Shown one piece after another: positions 27,172 to 36,063 of a stretch of 64,000 bases of DNA. Within the stretch, counting starts at the first letter, position 1; each line of letters starts with the position of its first letter. The position numbers and the translations under genes were made by a program. Source of the stretch: Dickeya fangzhongdai (GTDB lineage: Bacteria > Pseudomonadota > Gammaproteobacteria > Enterobacterales > Enterobacteriaceae). The notes under the pieces are model-generated. The model saw only the letters and a program-made list of their open reading frames with translations, was not told the DNA's origin and did not search any database. The stretch lies in the NCBI RefSeq assembly GCF_002812485.1, contig NZ_CP025003.1:558001-622000 (forward strand), in the 5' to 3' direction.

Positions 27172-28386
27172 ATGATGAAAGTTTTATTAGTCAATAAATT
27201 TTTCTATATCAAGGGCGGCGCGGAAACGGTTTATTTTCAGGAAAGCGATATGCTGAAAAAGGCTGGCGTTGAGGTTATCGCTTTCTCAATGCAGCATGAA
27301 AATAACTTCCCGTCAGATTACTCTCCCTATTTTGTTGATAATGTGGATTATCATCAGCGCAGCGGCGTGATCGGAGCAGTTAAAACGGCCGTGAACTTTA
27401 TTCATAACGCTGAGGCATGTAAGAAGTTGCTGGCGTTATTGCGTAAAGAAAAGCCGGATATTGTTCATTTTCATAATATCTATCATCAGCTCACGCCGTC
27501 GTTGATTAAAATTGCCCGTCAGTTTGGGTGTAAAACAGTGTTAACGGCCCATGACTACAAGATTATCTGCCCGTCGTACACCATGTTGCGCGATGGAAAA
27601 GTCTGTGACGCCTGTTTAACCGGCTCGGTATTTAACGCCTTTAAATATCGTTGCCAGCAAGGCTCCGCTTCGAAAAGCCTGCTGCTTTCGTTAGAAGGCG
27701 CCTGGCAGAATATTGCCAAAAATTATCAGGCGTTGGACGCGATCGTTTCGCCCAGCGAATTTCTACGTAGTCAATTAATTCGCAAGCTGCCGAATTCCCG
27801 TATTGACGTGATTGTGAACGGCATTAATGACAGCCTGCCGGTGGAGGATGTTGAAGACGACGGCTATTTTCTTTTTATTGGCCGCCTGAGTCGGGAAAAG
27901 GGCGTGGCTACGCTGGCCAGAGCGCATCAGCAAATGCGCAATAAAATTCCGTTAAAAATCGCAGGCAGCGGGCCGCTGTATGACGATCTGGTCGCGCAAT
28001 TTCCGAATGCGGAATTCCTGGGCTATAAACAGCAGGGCGAAGAACTTAACCAGCTTATTAAATATGCGCGCGCGGTGGTGGTTCCTTCCGAATATTATGA
28101 AAACTGTTCAATGTCGGTGCTGGAATCGATGGCGTTCGCCAAACCGGTAGTGGGCGGGCGTATTGGCGGCATTCCCGAACAGATTCGCGATAATGTAGAC
28201 GGCGTTTTATTCGAACCAGGCAATGTGCAGGCATTAGCCGATGTGCTGGATGACCTGGCGTTGAATCCGCAAAAAGCCAGAGAAATGGGATTGAATGCGC
28301 GTCAGCGTCTTAGTGAAAAATATTCATTACGTAAACACACAGAATCTTTATTGGCGCTTTATCAGGAATTATTAAACGATAAATAA
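27172..28386 (+). CDS. Family 4 glycosyltransferase
   Basis: A 404-residue GT-B enzyme. The N-terminal acceptor domain opens with KVLLVNKFFYIKGGAETVYF, and the C-terminal donor domain has LFIGRLSREKGVATLARAH and the EX7E-type VPSEYYENCSMSVLESMAFAKPVVGG. A CysX2Cys pair (VCDACL) near residue 146 is typical of one GT4 subgroup. It is a retaining transferase of the repeat-unit pathway. The ATG at 27172 or the next codon at 27175 could serve; the second is better placed relative to GCAGG. Confidence 0.88.
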   Translation: MMKVLLVNKFFYIKGGAETVYFQESDMLKKAGVEVIAFSMQHENNFPSDYSPYFVDNVDYHQRSGVIGAVKTAVNFIHNAEACKKLLALLRKEKPDIVHFHNIYHQLTPSLIKIARQFGCKTVLTAHDYKIICPSYTMLRDGKVCDACLTGSVFNAFKYRCQQGSASKSLLLSLEGAWQNIAKNYQALDAIVSPSEFLRSQLIRKLPNSRIDVIVNGINDSLPVEDVEDDGYFLFIGRLSREKGVATLARAHQQMRNKIPLKIAGSGPLYDDLVAQFPNAEFLGYKQQGEELNQLIKYARAVVVPSEYYENCSMSVLESMAFAKPVVGGRIGGIPEQIRDNVDGVLFEPGNVQALADVLDDLALNPQKAREMGLNARQRLSEKYSLRKHTESLLALYQELLNDK

Positions 28387-28387
28387 T

Positions 28388-29500
28388 ATGACTACGAAAA
28401 TTACCGTTCTGGGAACACGTGGCATTCCAAACGTGTTAGGCGGTGTGGAAACACATTGTCAAAATTTATACCCGACTATTAAACAGCAATTTGATGTGGA
28501 TATTTGCGTTCTCGCACGTTCACCTTATGTTAATTATAAAGAATCACAGTATCAGGGAGTAACGACTCGCGCTTTATTAGCGCCGAAAAAACGTTCATTA
28601 GAAGCAATAGTCCATTCGGTACTGGCGGCATTTATCACCTGCTTTGATCAGTCCACGGTAGTACATGTCCACGCTATTGGCCCAGGGCTGGTGGTGCCGC
28701 TTCTGCGTCTGCTGGGTAAAAAAGTGGTTTTTACTCATCATGGCCCGGACTATGACCGCCAGAAGTGGGGGTTCCTGGCAAAGAAAGTGTTGTTGCTGGG
28801 TGAAAAGGTGGCCGTGAAATATGCCAATGAAGTGATTGTAATCTCCGAAGTTATTAATAATATGATCAAGCAGAAATATGGACGAAATGATGCTCATCTT
28901 ATCTATAACGGCGTGAACTTATCTCAGCAATTAACACCGGAAGTTATCAATCAAACGTTGGCGCGTTTTTCTCTTCAGCCACAAAACTATTTGGTTGCGG
29001 TTGGCCGTTTTGTGGAAGAAAAAGGTTTGCACGATCTCATCACCGCCTATAAGCAATCAGGTATCACGATGCCATTGGTTTTGGTTGGCGATGCCGATCA
29101 CCCCACTGCGTATAGTATGCGGTTAAAACAGTTAGCCCATGACACCCCTAATGTGGTCCTGACCGGATTTTTAAAAGGTCATGAACTGCAAACTGTCTTT
29201 TCACAGGCTAAACTCTTTGTGATGCCTTCATATCATGAAGGGTTACCCATTGCGCTGCTGGAGGCCATGTCGTTTTCATTGCCTGTCGTGGTTAGCAATA
29301 TTCCCGCTAATCTGGAGGTGAAATTAGCGCCAGACACCTATTTTAATGTTGGAGACGTGGCGGATTTATCCGAAAAGATTACACAGCGCTCTAAATCGTT
29401 TGCTGTTGATTACTCTGAATATTTACAAAGGTATAATTGGAAAAAAATCGCGCAACAAACGATGGCGGTTTATACCTCAGTCAATAGGTCAATGAGTTAA
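28388..29500 (+). CDS. Family 4 glycosyltransferase with DUF1972-type N-terminus
   Basis: A 370-residue GT-B enzyme. The N-terminus ITVLGTRGIPNVLGGVETHCQNL is the DUF1972 signature of rhamnosyl/galactosyltransferases in exopolysaccharide clusters. The donor domain has AVGRFVEEKGLHDLI and MPSYHEGLPIALLEAMSF. It starts one base after the preceding stop. The donor sugar is not predictable from sequence alone. Confidence 0.87.
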   Translation: MTTKITVLGTRGIPNVLGGVETHCQNLYPTIKQQFDVDICVLARSPYVNYKESQYQGVTTRALLAPKKRSLEAIVHSVLAAFITCFDQSTVVHVHAIGPGLVVPLLRLLGKKVVFTHHGPDYDRQKWGFLAKKVLLLGEKVAVKYANEVIVISEVINNMIKQKYGRNDAHLIYNGVNLSQQLTPEVINQTLARFSLQPQNYLVAVGRFVEEKGLHDLITAYKQSGITMPLVLVGDADHPTAYSMRLKQLAHDTPNVVLTGFLKGHELQTVFSQAKLFVMPSYHEGLPIALLEAMSFSLPVVVSNIPANLEVKLAPDTYFNVGDVADLSEKITQRSKSFAVDYSEYLQRYNWKKIAQQTMAVYTSVNRSMS

Positions 29501-29518
29501 TAAATCAATAGGTAAATA

Positions 29519-29926
29519 GTGAACGAATCGAATCAACGTCCGTTAGTCATTGAACGCTTCTATGAAGCCCTTGATGGGAACATTGACGCAGAACTTACCC
29601 TGGAACAACGGCAGGCCGTTGAACAGGCGGTGTTGTCGATCACAGCGGCTTCAATGCACTGGGTCGACGTGCGTAAGAGTTTCCCTTTTTTTAGCCGACG
29701 CTATTATTTCGTCTTTTTATTTGGCCAGGATCACCGTAAACGTCCCCGTAAAGAATCAACGCTGTTTTGCATACTGCTGACCGCGTTGATCCTGTTTACC
29801 TGCCTGTTCTGTACGCTTGCGGCGCTATTGACGCTGTACATGATTAAGTCTGCCTTGGGTATTGATATTTTCCCACATTTCCACTTAGGGATTTGGGATT
29901 GGTGGCTCAGACTGAAGGATCACTGA
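29519..29926 (+). CDS. Small two-helix membrane protein of the exopolysaccharide cluster
   Basis: A 135-residue protein of no recognised family. The first 65 residues are soluble. An aromatic/basic segment (SFPFFSRRYYFVFLFGQDHRKRPRKE) leads to one strong membrane segment (LFCILLTALILFTCLFCTLAALLTLYMI), and the tail is tryptophan-rich. GTG is the start, after AGGTAAATA. It lies between the last glycosyltransferase and the secreted glycosidase-like gene in the same direction, so it is presumably co-expressed. A role in assembly or regulation is possible but not shown. Confidence 0.65.
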   Translation: MNESNQRPLVIERFYEALDGNIDAELTLEQRQAVEQAVLSITAASMHWVDVRKSFPFFSRRYYFVFLFGQDHRKRPRKESTLFCILLTALILFTCLFCTLAALLTLYMIKSALGIDIFPHFHLGIWDWWLRLKDH

Positions 29927-29964
29927 CCTCCGGTTTCTACTGACGTGGAAATAAGGAGTCTTAG

Positions 29965-31359
29965 ATGAATCTTAAAATGATTGCGGTAGGAGGTTTGTTA
30001 TTTTCTGTAGTGGGTGTGGCTGGAGGCACGATGACGACCGTCACTCCCAAAGGGCTAAATGGCCCGTTAACGAATCCGGGCAATGGCGTTGCCAGTTTTA
30101 ACAAGGGTAATGGCGCTACGCTATCGCTGGCTGATTATCCCGACACCGGTATTGAATATGATCGCCTGTACTGGAGTGAACTGGAGCCGGTCGAAGGCCA
30201 GTATAACTTTCAACTGGTGGATGCCATTTTCGAACTGGCTAGCCAGCATCAACCGGCGATGAACGTGGGGCTGCGCTTTATGGCGCTTGATGAGCCTGCC
30301 AGCGGCTCGAAGATTCCTGACTGGTTGATCCAAAAAGGGATCAAGGGCGAGTGGACGCCGGACAAAAAAACCTTTGTGCCGGATCTGGACGATCCGTTGT
30401 TTATCGAATATAGCCAGCGTTTGCTTAACGCTTTTGGTCAGCGCTATGACGGTAATTTGAATCTGGCTTATATCGATATTGGGTTGGTGGGGTCATGGGG
30501 AGAGTGGCACAACAGTAATTTCCCGACCATTAAGCCGCTGCTTGAGCGTTACACATCAGCCCAGTTAGATAAGTACGTAAAAATGTATTTTGCCGCGTTT
30601 CCCAGCTGCCCAAAAATCATGCTGATTAACGGCGGCGACACTCTGGCAAGCGCCGTGAAACAAGGTGCGGGATGGCGCGCCGACTGCTTGGGCGACTGGC
30701 ATAATTTTTCGACGACGTGGAGTCACATGCAAGATGATTATCCGCAGCGGCTGCAAAACGCGGCGGCGCTTTATCCAAACTTTAGTACGGTGTGGCAACG
30801 TGCGCCGGTGAGTCTGGAAATCTGTGGCTATATGTCGGAGTGGCAGAGCGTTCAGCATTATACGCGTGAGCAAGTGCAGGCGACCTTTGACTGGGCGTTG
30901 GCACAACACGCCAGCACCATTAATCTGAAATCGCGCAGCGTGCCGACGGAGTATCGGGACATCGTGGATAACGCGCTGACCAAACTCGGCTATCGTTTCC
31001 GCCTGGCTTCTTTAACTCATGAGTCCGAATTAGCGCAAGGGCAGAGTCTGATACTAAATAATCAGTGGGTTAATGACGGCGTAGCGCCCATTTATCTGAA
31101 ATATGATTTGGCCTATCGCGTGGTGAATAATGACAACAGCGCGATGAGTATGGGAAAAACTGCGGATGACATTCGCTCTTGGTTGCCGGGGCAGCATACG
31201 TCCGTCTACCAACTGACGATGCCGGAAGCACTGCCAGCCGGGCTGTATAATATTGACGTGGCGATACTGGACACAAAGGGAGTATCGCGAATTAATCTCG
31301 CCAACGAGGGCAAACAGGCCGACGGTTGGTATCGGGTTTCCACGGTAACGGTGCACTGA
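29965..31359 (+). CDS. Exported DUF4832/glycosidase-like protein
   Basis: A 464-residue protein with a signal peptide (MNLKMIAVGGLLFSVVGVAGG). A TIM-barrel-like domain carries acid residues in YDRLYWSELEPVEGQYNF and IDIGLVGSWGEWHN, and a C-terminal beta-sandwich of the DUF4832 type follows (about residues 350-464). Such barrels resemble family 42-like glycoside hydrolases. In the periplasm it could trim, release or modify the polymer. TAAGGAG precedes the ATG. Its catalytic activity is inferred from fold-like motifs only. Confidence 0.75.
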   Translation: MNLKMIAVGGLLFSVVGVAGGTMTTVTPKGLNGPLTNPGNGVASFNKGNGATLSLADYPDTGIEYDRLYWSELEPVEGQYNFQLVDAIFELASQHQPAMNVGLRFMALDEPASGSKIPDWLIQKGIKGEWTPDKKTFVPDLDDPLFIEYSQRLLNAFGQRYDGNLNLAYIDIGLVGSWGEWHNSNFPTIKPLLERYTSAQLDKYVKMYFAAFPSCPKIMLINGGDTLASAVKQGAGWRADCLGDWHNFSTTWSHMQDDYPQRLQNAAALYPNFSTVWQRAPVSLEICGYMSEWQSVQHYTREQVQATFDWALAQHASTINLKSRSVPTEYRDIVDNALTKLGYRFRLASLTHESELAQGQSLILNNQWVNDGVAPIYLKYDLAYRVVNNDNSAMSMGKTADDIRSWLPGQHTSVYQLTMPEALPAGLYNIDVAILDTKGVSRINLANEGKQADGWYRVSTVTVH

Positions 31360-31385
31360 GCACGGAATTAAGAATAGATATTCAT

Positions 31386-31886
31386 ATGCTGAACAATATC
31401 GGCCATGTATGGCGTGAAGTAAAAACGGCGGGCAGTATTAAAGCCAAACTGGTAATACTGCTGTTTCGCCTTGCTACCCTTTACCAGTCATCAAATGCGC
31501 TGCTGAAAATTATCAGCATTCCTTTTGTGATTCTGAATAAAGTGATTAATGAATGGCTGTTTTGTGTGGAAATCCCGCACAGAACCCAAATCGGTTTTGG
31601 GCTGAAAATATATCATCCGCACTGCATTGTGGTGAATTCCGACGTCATCATCGGGACGAACTGCACATTACGGCAGGGTGTGACCATTGGCAGCGTGATA
31701 AACCGTGAAGGTCAGGTCACTAAAAGTCCGGTGCTGGGCAATCAGGTGGAGCTTGGCGCCAATGCCATTCTGCTTGGCGACATTACATTAGGCGATAACG
31801 TAAAAGTTGGCGCCGGAACCGTGGTAACCAAAAGTCTTGCTGCGGATAAAATAGTCGTGGGGTATGGGGTCAGGGAGTTGAATTGA
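31386..31886 (+). CDS. Serine-O-acetyltransferase-like hexapeptide transferase (exopolysaccharide O-acetylation)
   Basis: A 166-residue left-handed beta-helix acyltransferase. IYHPHCIVVNSDVIIGTNCTLRQGVTIG and later repeats (VELGANAILLGDITLGDNVKVGAGTVV) match the CysE/WcaB family. The catalytic histidine is probably in YHPHC. In these clusters it acetylates a sugar of the repeat unit in the cytoplasm. The ATG at 31386 is chosen because an upstream in-frame start would overlap the preceding gene. It is the last gene of the operon. Confidence 0.85.
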   Translation: MLNNIGHVWREVKTAGSIKAKLVILLFRLATLYQSSNALLKIISIPFVILNKVINEWLFCVEIPHRTQIGFGLKIYHPHCIVVNSDVIIGTNCTLRQGVTIGSVINREGQVTKSPVLGNQVELGANAILLGDITLGDNVKVGAGTVVTKSLAADKIVVGYGVRELN

Positions 31887-32475
31887 GAGAGTGCTTATTT
31901 TTGTGCGGGTGTAATGAGACGGAAGGTTAGCATTCTTACTATCCGATATTCTGAGTGTGATGTGTGGCAATTGCATTGCGCAATAGGTTTGTCAGGATAA
32001 GGTTTACCGGGGCGGCATGAAAAGAATGTAAGCCAGCAAGCCTTCTGAAATGCAAAAAAACGCCTTGTGATCTCTTCCCTTTGTTCAGTACCGGCAGCCG
32101 GTACTGTAACGGGCTGTTGTCGACGGCTTAACATTTGTCGCGCAGGGCGACGGCTAGGCTGTTATAGTGTGGATAGTATTATTAAAAACAAATATATCAA
32201 CCAGATACCATGCTATCGTTTAGCCAAGAGTTAAGGTTGCAAAAAAAATATAAAGAGTTACGCTTAATTACAGTGTGTTCGAACTCCTCATTCAATAATT
32301 ACAAGAAATATAATCATATGAAGAAATTGATTCAAAATTTCTAATTCATGAATAGGGTTTGGGGTTTCCCATTATGCAGAAGTCATAATTATTACAATGT
32401 TTGATAAGGCCATTATTCTGAATGCAAAAAGAAATTTTAAATTTAAAGTTTCTATAAATTATCAGTGAGGCGAGA
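31887..32475. other. Low-GC junction region without a credible gene
   Basis: This stretch passes from the exopolysaccharide operon to accessory DNA; from about 32160 it becomes very AT-rich. A perfect palindrome with 10-bp arms (CAGTACCGGC) lies at 32086-32106, with no T-run after it. A 44-codon open frame at 32210-32344 is lysine- and leucine-rich but unrecognised. The promoter for the next gene probably lies in the AT-rich part. Confidence 0.6.
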
Positions 32476-33237
32476 ATGCTAATAATGAATAAACTATTTA
32501 TTTCATCTTGTATCATGATTTTTTCTACATTTATCGGATCAACATATGCAGGCGTAACTGTGGAACAGGCTATTCGAGATGGTTGCTATACTTCTGACCA
32601 AGTTCGGGATCTTATCGAAATTGGGGAGAAAAATAAGCCAATGGGTACTGTAACTCTCAATAAGGCTAAAGCCAATTTGACCTCAAGTGAAGACAGAAGC
32701 ATAACACGAACAAAAGTAACTGCACCTGAAACTTGGGTATATCGTGGTTATGAGGATGCCGATAATTGGCATACTAATGAGTTATTGTACGGGGTAATAT
32801 ACTCCAAAGGTCAAAATGCTCGAGATAAAGCTATAAGAAGGGGCATTTCAGAGAGTGATTTTTGGAGCAAAAATGGCCCTCAACTAGAATTAAAACATCC
32901 AGGAACGGATATGTCTCCAAGTGAATCAACCTATTTTATGATGCGTCTTTTGTCAATAAAAACCAGTGACACACCTCCAAGTCAGTTTGTATCTTTTGCA
33001 TTAAATTATAAACTTGCCTCAGAGTTTGGGGAGGTTGTATACGCACTTCAAGTAAACCCGGATTCTCCAATATTAGGGCTTAGAAACTGCACATTGAATG
33101 GCGAGTATCAATTTCAAATTCTCGGAGGAACACGCTTCAATACTTTATATAAAAAGCACCGAGGAAAGGAATGGCAGCGCTATAATAGGGATGCAAATAC
33201 TTGGCAGTCTGTACCTAAAGGAACTGTGCCTGAATGA
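32476..33237 (+). CDS. Secreted protein with ADP-ribosyltransferase-like layout (candidate toxin)
   Basis: A 253-residue protein with a signal peptide ending near STYA-GVTV. I did not recognise it by whole-sequence similarity, but three blocks follow the order of cholera/pertussis-type ADP-ribosyltransferases. W-V-Y-R90-G matches the NAD-binding arginine. QFVS173FALNYKLASEFGEVVYALQV matches the FVSTS strand-helix and following strand. NGE210-Y-Q212-FQILGGTRF resembles the EQE...LGG catalytic strand of heat-labile enterotoxin. The STS and E-x-E motifs are altered (SFA and E-Y-Q), so activity is uncertain. The gene is AT-rich, unlike the core, and is followed 39 bases later by a second unknown gene. 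GAGGCGAG precedes the ATG. Confidence 0.55.
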   Translation: MLIMNKLFISSCIMIFSTFIGSTYAGVTVEQAIRDGCYTSDQVRDLIEIGEKNKPMGTVTLNKAKANLTSSEDRSITRTKVTAPETWVYRGYEDADNWHTNELLYGVIYSKGQNARDKAIRRGISESDFWSKNGPQLELKHPGTDMSPSESTYFMMRLLSIKTSDTPPSQFVSFALNYKLASEFGEVVYALQVNPDSPILGLRNCTLNGEYQFQILGGTRFNTLYKKHRGKEWQRYNRDANTWQSVPKGTVPE

Positions 33238-33276
33238 AAGGTGTTATATAAACCAAACCAGAAAAGCGAGGAAAAA

Positions 33277-34074
33277 ATGGAACCAATACTTATAATAAAA
33301 AAATCTAAAAATAGTGATAAAAATACACTCTACTACAATCATAAGTACGAAGATTTTTACAAAGATCAGACAGCAAATTCTCACCCTCCGGTTTTTTTTG
33401 TTGATGAGGCTCCGCCCATTACCAATAATGAAGACCACCCTTCGCTTCCCCAAATTATTTTGAAAAAGATAAAAGTCGGTACGGATTGCATTGTTCGACA
33501 AATTAATTCAAATTTTTATCTACAAGAAAGTGAATTTGTAGTTAGTGATTCGTTTAGTTATCTTTTTGAGTCATATATGGCGCATGAACGTGGTACTGTA
33601 GTTTTAACTCGAAAAACCAATTTTGGCGAGTTTTATATCATTTTTACAGATATAAAAGTCAAGTATCTACACGATGAGTCAATCGGTGTTACGCTAATTG
33701 ATATTGTAGATGGAAAGCGTTCGTTATACCCCATACCTCCTAAGACTCCCATAAATCTAGAAGCGCTCTCAACTGCCTATACCCTGACAGAAGTTACTGC
33801 CAAGTCTAGTAGCCAAATTTTCTTTGGCTGGTCTGTTCCGGAAAATAACCATGATAAGGTTTGGTGGGCACTGTATCAGGGCGTTATGCCAGCATGGAGT
33901 GGACTAAGTGGTTATACCACATGGGATTGGTTATTTCCCAAAGGTACATCACGTCAAGTGGTCGGCTCTGATACTGTAGGCGTAGGCAGAATGTCCAGCG
34001 GTGCACTTTATACATTTGCACTTTTTTCCAGCGATTGGAATCTTGCTGATTATAGAACCTTTACGGCTCCATGA
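33277..34074 (+). CDS. Unknown protein paired with the ADP-ribosyltransferase-like gene
   Basis: A 265-residue protein of no family I recognise. There is no signal peptide or membrane segment. The N-terminus is lysine-rich (EPILIIKKSKNSDKN), the middle has many beta-prone stretches (EFYIIFTDIKVKYL), and the C-terminal third is tryptophan/aromatic-rich (KVWWALYQGVMPAWSG; YTTWDWLFP). The start at 33277 follows GCGAGGAAAA; an upstream in-frame GTG at 33241 has no ribosome site. It is co-directional with the candidate toxin at 39 bases and shares its low GC, so the two probably work or travel together. It could be a partner subunit, chaperone, immunity protein or independent effector. Confidence 0.6.
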   Translation: MEPILIIKKSKNSDKNTLYYNHKYEDFYKDQTANSHPPVFFVDEAPPITNNEDHPSLPQIILKKIKVGTDCIVRQINSNFYLQESEFVVSDSFSYLFESYMAHERGTVVLTRKTNFGEFYIIFTDIKVKYLHDESIGVTLIDIVDGKRSLYPIPPKTPINLEALSTAYTLTEVTAKSSSQIFFGWSVPENNHDKVWWALYQGVMPAWSGLSGYTTWDWLFPKGTSRQVVGSDTVGVGRMSSGALYTFALFSSDWNLADYRTFTAP

Positions 34075-34443
34075 TATTTCCGCATTAGCTCGTGGGTGAG
34101 TGGTGATTAGAGGGCGTTGTTGTATAGGGAATCTAAGGTTTAATGATGTAAGAACCACTACAGCAAGAGCATAATTAACAGTTTTTACTGATTAATAAGC
34201 AGCTCTGTCAAGTAATAACCGTGCATTAATTTTGTTGTATCTACATATCCATGGGCAATTAAGCCAGTGAATTAGTTCCCACTAAAAGGTGCAGGCGAAC
34301 GGGAACGGTCAGCGAGTGTCGAACTGTCTTTGCCTGTGGGTAACTGAATGACCCACAATCTGACCCCAAGTTTTCCAGGCACGAAAGGATAAATCAATAC
34401 GGTTGGTATGTCGCCGAGATGATTACTGCGTGGAAAAGCAAAA

Positions 34444-34462
34444 ACCCGCCTTGCGGGCGGGT
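34444..34462. terminator. Terminator-like hairpin beside the left tRNA-end repeat
   Basis: A 7-bp stem ACCCGCC / GGCGGGT with a 5-nt loop, preceded by AAAAA and followed by TCTTT. It stands in the same relation to the tRNA end as the hairpin at 37125-37144 does to the larger tRNA fragment. Confidence 0.6.
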
Positions 34463-34468
34463 TCTTTA

Positions 34469-34491
34469 AATTAGTGGTGCCCGGACTCGGA
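34469..34491. repeat. Left copy of tRNA-3'-end direct repeat (possible old att site)
   Basis: A 23-bp sequence identical to 37151-37173. Its last 17 bases are the reverse complement of a tRNA-Phe 3' end with CCA; beyond base 34491 the tRNA match is lost. It is flanked on its left by a hairpin, as the right copy is. This suggests a duplicated attachment site from an earlier or tandem integration. Confidence 0.75.
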
Positions 34492-34493
34492 CT

Positions 34494-34556
34494 AACGCCG
34501 CAGGCGTTGAACAGCGCGGTTCTCGCGCTGGCCCGTAGGGCGAGCTTCGTAGAAGC
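34494..34556. repeat. Cluster of four mini-hairpins
   Basis: Successive small inverted repeats are at 34494-34508 (AACGCC-GCA-GGCGTT), 34513-34529 (AGCGCG/CGCGCT), 34531-34541 (GCCC-GTA-GGGC) and 34544-34556 (GCTTC-GTA-GAAGC). A fifth of the same kind, ATCGAAC-GTA-GTTCGAT, lies at 37081-37097 just across the IS3 insertion, which struck its left arm. Confidence 0.85.
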
Positions 34557-34766
34557 GAGTCATCGTGTAAGTATCCCGCTAAACCGAACCATTCACTTTT
34601 AGAGATCTTCCGACATACTGATTATGTCCCGTTGAGGAGATCGCTATGCGCAAAGCCCGATTTACCGAGCACCAGATCATCGCCGTTTTGAAGTCCGTTG
34701 AAGCCGGACGTACCGTCAAAGACGTCTGCCGCGAAGCGGGAATATCCGAGGCTTCGTACTACATCT

Positions 34767-36063
34767 ATGGACTACCTCCGTTTTGCAAGCACTGATTCTG
34801 GTTTTGGGTTGTTGCTTACATCTATCCGGCATCAGGAAAACCTGTGCCCAAATGGGTAATCCGCACACGATCGCCTCAACAACTGGACGGCCTCTGAGGC
34901 CAGTATAAAAATCAGGTTCCGATTGTGCAGGTGCAACCTGTCACCATTTCTCAGTACACTGCAACTTTTCTGGCTGGGAATTAACTTCCGGCTGCCTGAT
35001 ATTCTGTATCATTTCTCAGCATCGACCAGATTATTCTCGCGTTCTTGTTAGCTACCGCCACGGTCGTTTTATTAAACCCTCGCCGTTCCCTCAACTGATT
35101 AACCCACTGATGCAGACAGCTATCATTCTTATTCGTGGCAACCCTGACGACAGCGCGGGCACCATGAATAAAAAGAGTCCGCAGATGCTTGTCGCCTTTT
35201 TTCGTCATATTCATGAGAACTTGCCTGTCACCACTTGAGTGTTGCCGGGGAACCAGACCAAGCCACGCGGCGAAGTGACGACCATTTTTAAATTCAGTTC
35301 CTTTGCCAATAGCGGCAACAACAGCCGTTGCCGTTTTAGGACCAATACCTTTAACTTTGGCAATGCGCTGGCAGGCTTCAGATTGCCTGAACACAGCCTC
35401 TATTTCTTTATCAAAAAAGTTTATGCGACGACCAAGATCGTTAAAGAGATCATAGAGTTCTGCAATCGTCCTGCGCATTCTGGTACTGAGACCATTTTCT
35501 GCATCTTCAAGGATCAGCGGAACTGCATGACGAACTCTTGAGACCGCTGCACCGATTGTTATTCCCCGGTCAAGCAGCAGTCCTCTGATTTGACAGACGG
35601 TTGCAGTACGATGATTGACAATACGTTGTCTTGCACGGTGCAGAGCCTGAATATCCTGCTGTTCGGGACTTTTAGGCGGAACAAACTGCATCGTGGGTTG
35701 CATAAGGGCCACAGCTATCGCCTGTGCATCATTACCGTCATTTTTTTGCCCGCGAACAAAAGGTTTTACATACTGTGGGCTGATGACTTTTACTTTATGT
35801 CCCAGTTTTTCAAACTCGCGTTGCCAGTAAAATGCCCCTGTTGACGCTTCGATACCAATCAGACAGGCAGGAATATTTGCCACCGTCTGGAGTAATTCTT
35901 TTCGGCCGGTACGTTTTGTATAAACCGGTTTGCCAGCCTGGTTTAATCCGCAAAGCTGGAAAACATTTTTAGCCAGATCAATACCCAGAAATACGATATT
36001 CATGGTGACTCTCCTGTTGAGCATATTTCGTACAGTTAACCGCAGGGGGAGGAGGTAGTCCAT
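34767..36063 (-). mobile_element. IS110/IS1111-type insertion sequence inside IS3 orfA
   Basis: Perfect 13-bp inverted repeats ATGGACTACCTCC (34767-34779) and GGAGGTAGTCCAT (36051-36063) flank one transposase gene on the minus strand. In IS1111-group elements such repeats lie a few bases inside the true ends, so the limits may be off by several bases. No target duplication is evident, as expected for this family. Confidence 0.88.
34981..36003 (-). CDS. IS110-family transposase
   Basis: A 340-residue DEDD-type transposase. The N-terminal catalytic domain reads NIVFLGIDLAKNVFQLCGL, with further acidic residues in LIGIEAST and KNDGNDAQAIA. The C-terminal helix-hairpin-helix/transposase-20 domain (VKGIGPKTATAVVAAIG ... 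HFAAWLGLVPRQHSSGDR) carries the conserved serine. The start at 36003 is chosen where the family begins; the longer frame would start at 36063 in the inverted repeat. The gene appears intact, so this element could still be active. Confidence 0.92.
   Translation of the reverse strand: MNIVFLGIDLAKNVFQLCGLNQAGKPVYTKRTGRKELLQTVANIPACLIGIEASTGAFYWQREFEKLGHKVKVISPQYVKPFVRGQKNDGNDAQAIAVALMQPTMQFVPPKSPEQQDIQALHRARQRIVNHRTATVCQIRGLLLDRGITIGAAVSRVRHAVPLILEDAENGLSTRMRRTIAELYDLFNDLGRRINFFDKEIEAVFRQSEACQRIAKVKGIGPKTATAVVAAIGKGTEFKNGRHFAAWLGLVPRQHSSGDRQVLMNMTKKGDKHLRTLFIHGARAVVRVATNKNDSCLHQWVNQLRERRGFNKTTVAVANKNARIIWSMLRNDTEYQAAGS

Larger units (their letters stand above)
34075..34565. other. Intergenic accessory region up to the IS3-family element
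   Basis: No credible gene is seen. The first 350 bases are featureless. They are followed by a terminator-like stem (34444-34462), a 23-bp sequence ending in the last 17 bases of tRNA-Phe (34469-34491) and a run of small hairpins (34494-34556) up to the IS3 end. The layout suggests a decayed integration site. Confidence 0.6.

Noticed and set aside
32086..32106. Palindrome considered as terminator of the exopolysaccharide operon
   Set aside because: It has only a one-base centre and no T-run; it lies 200 bases past the last gene.
32210..32344. 44-codon frame in the AT-rich junction
   Set aside because: No ribosome site or recognised domain; could be a remnant of a regulator but too weak to call.
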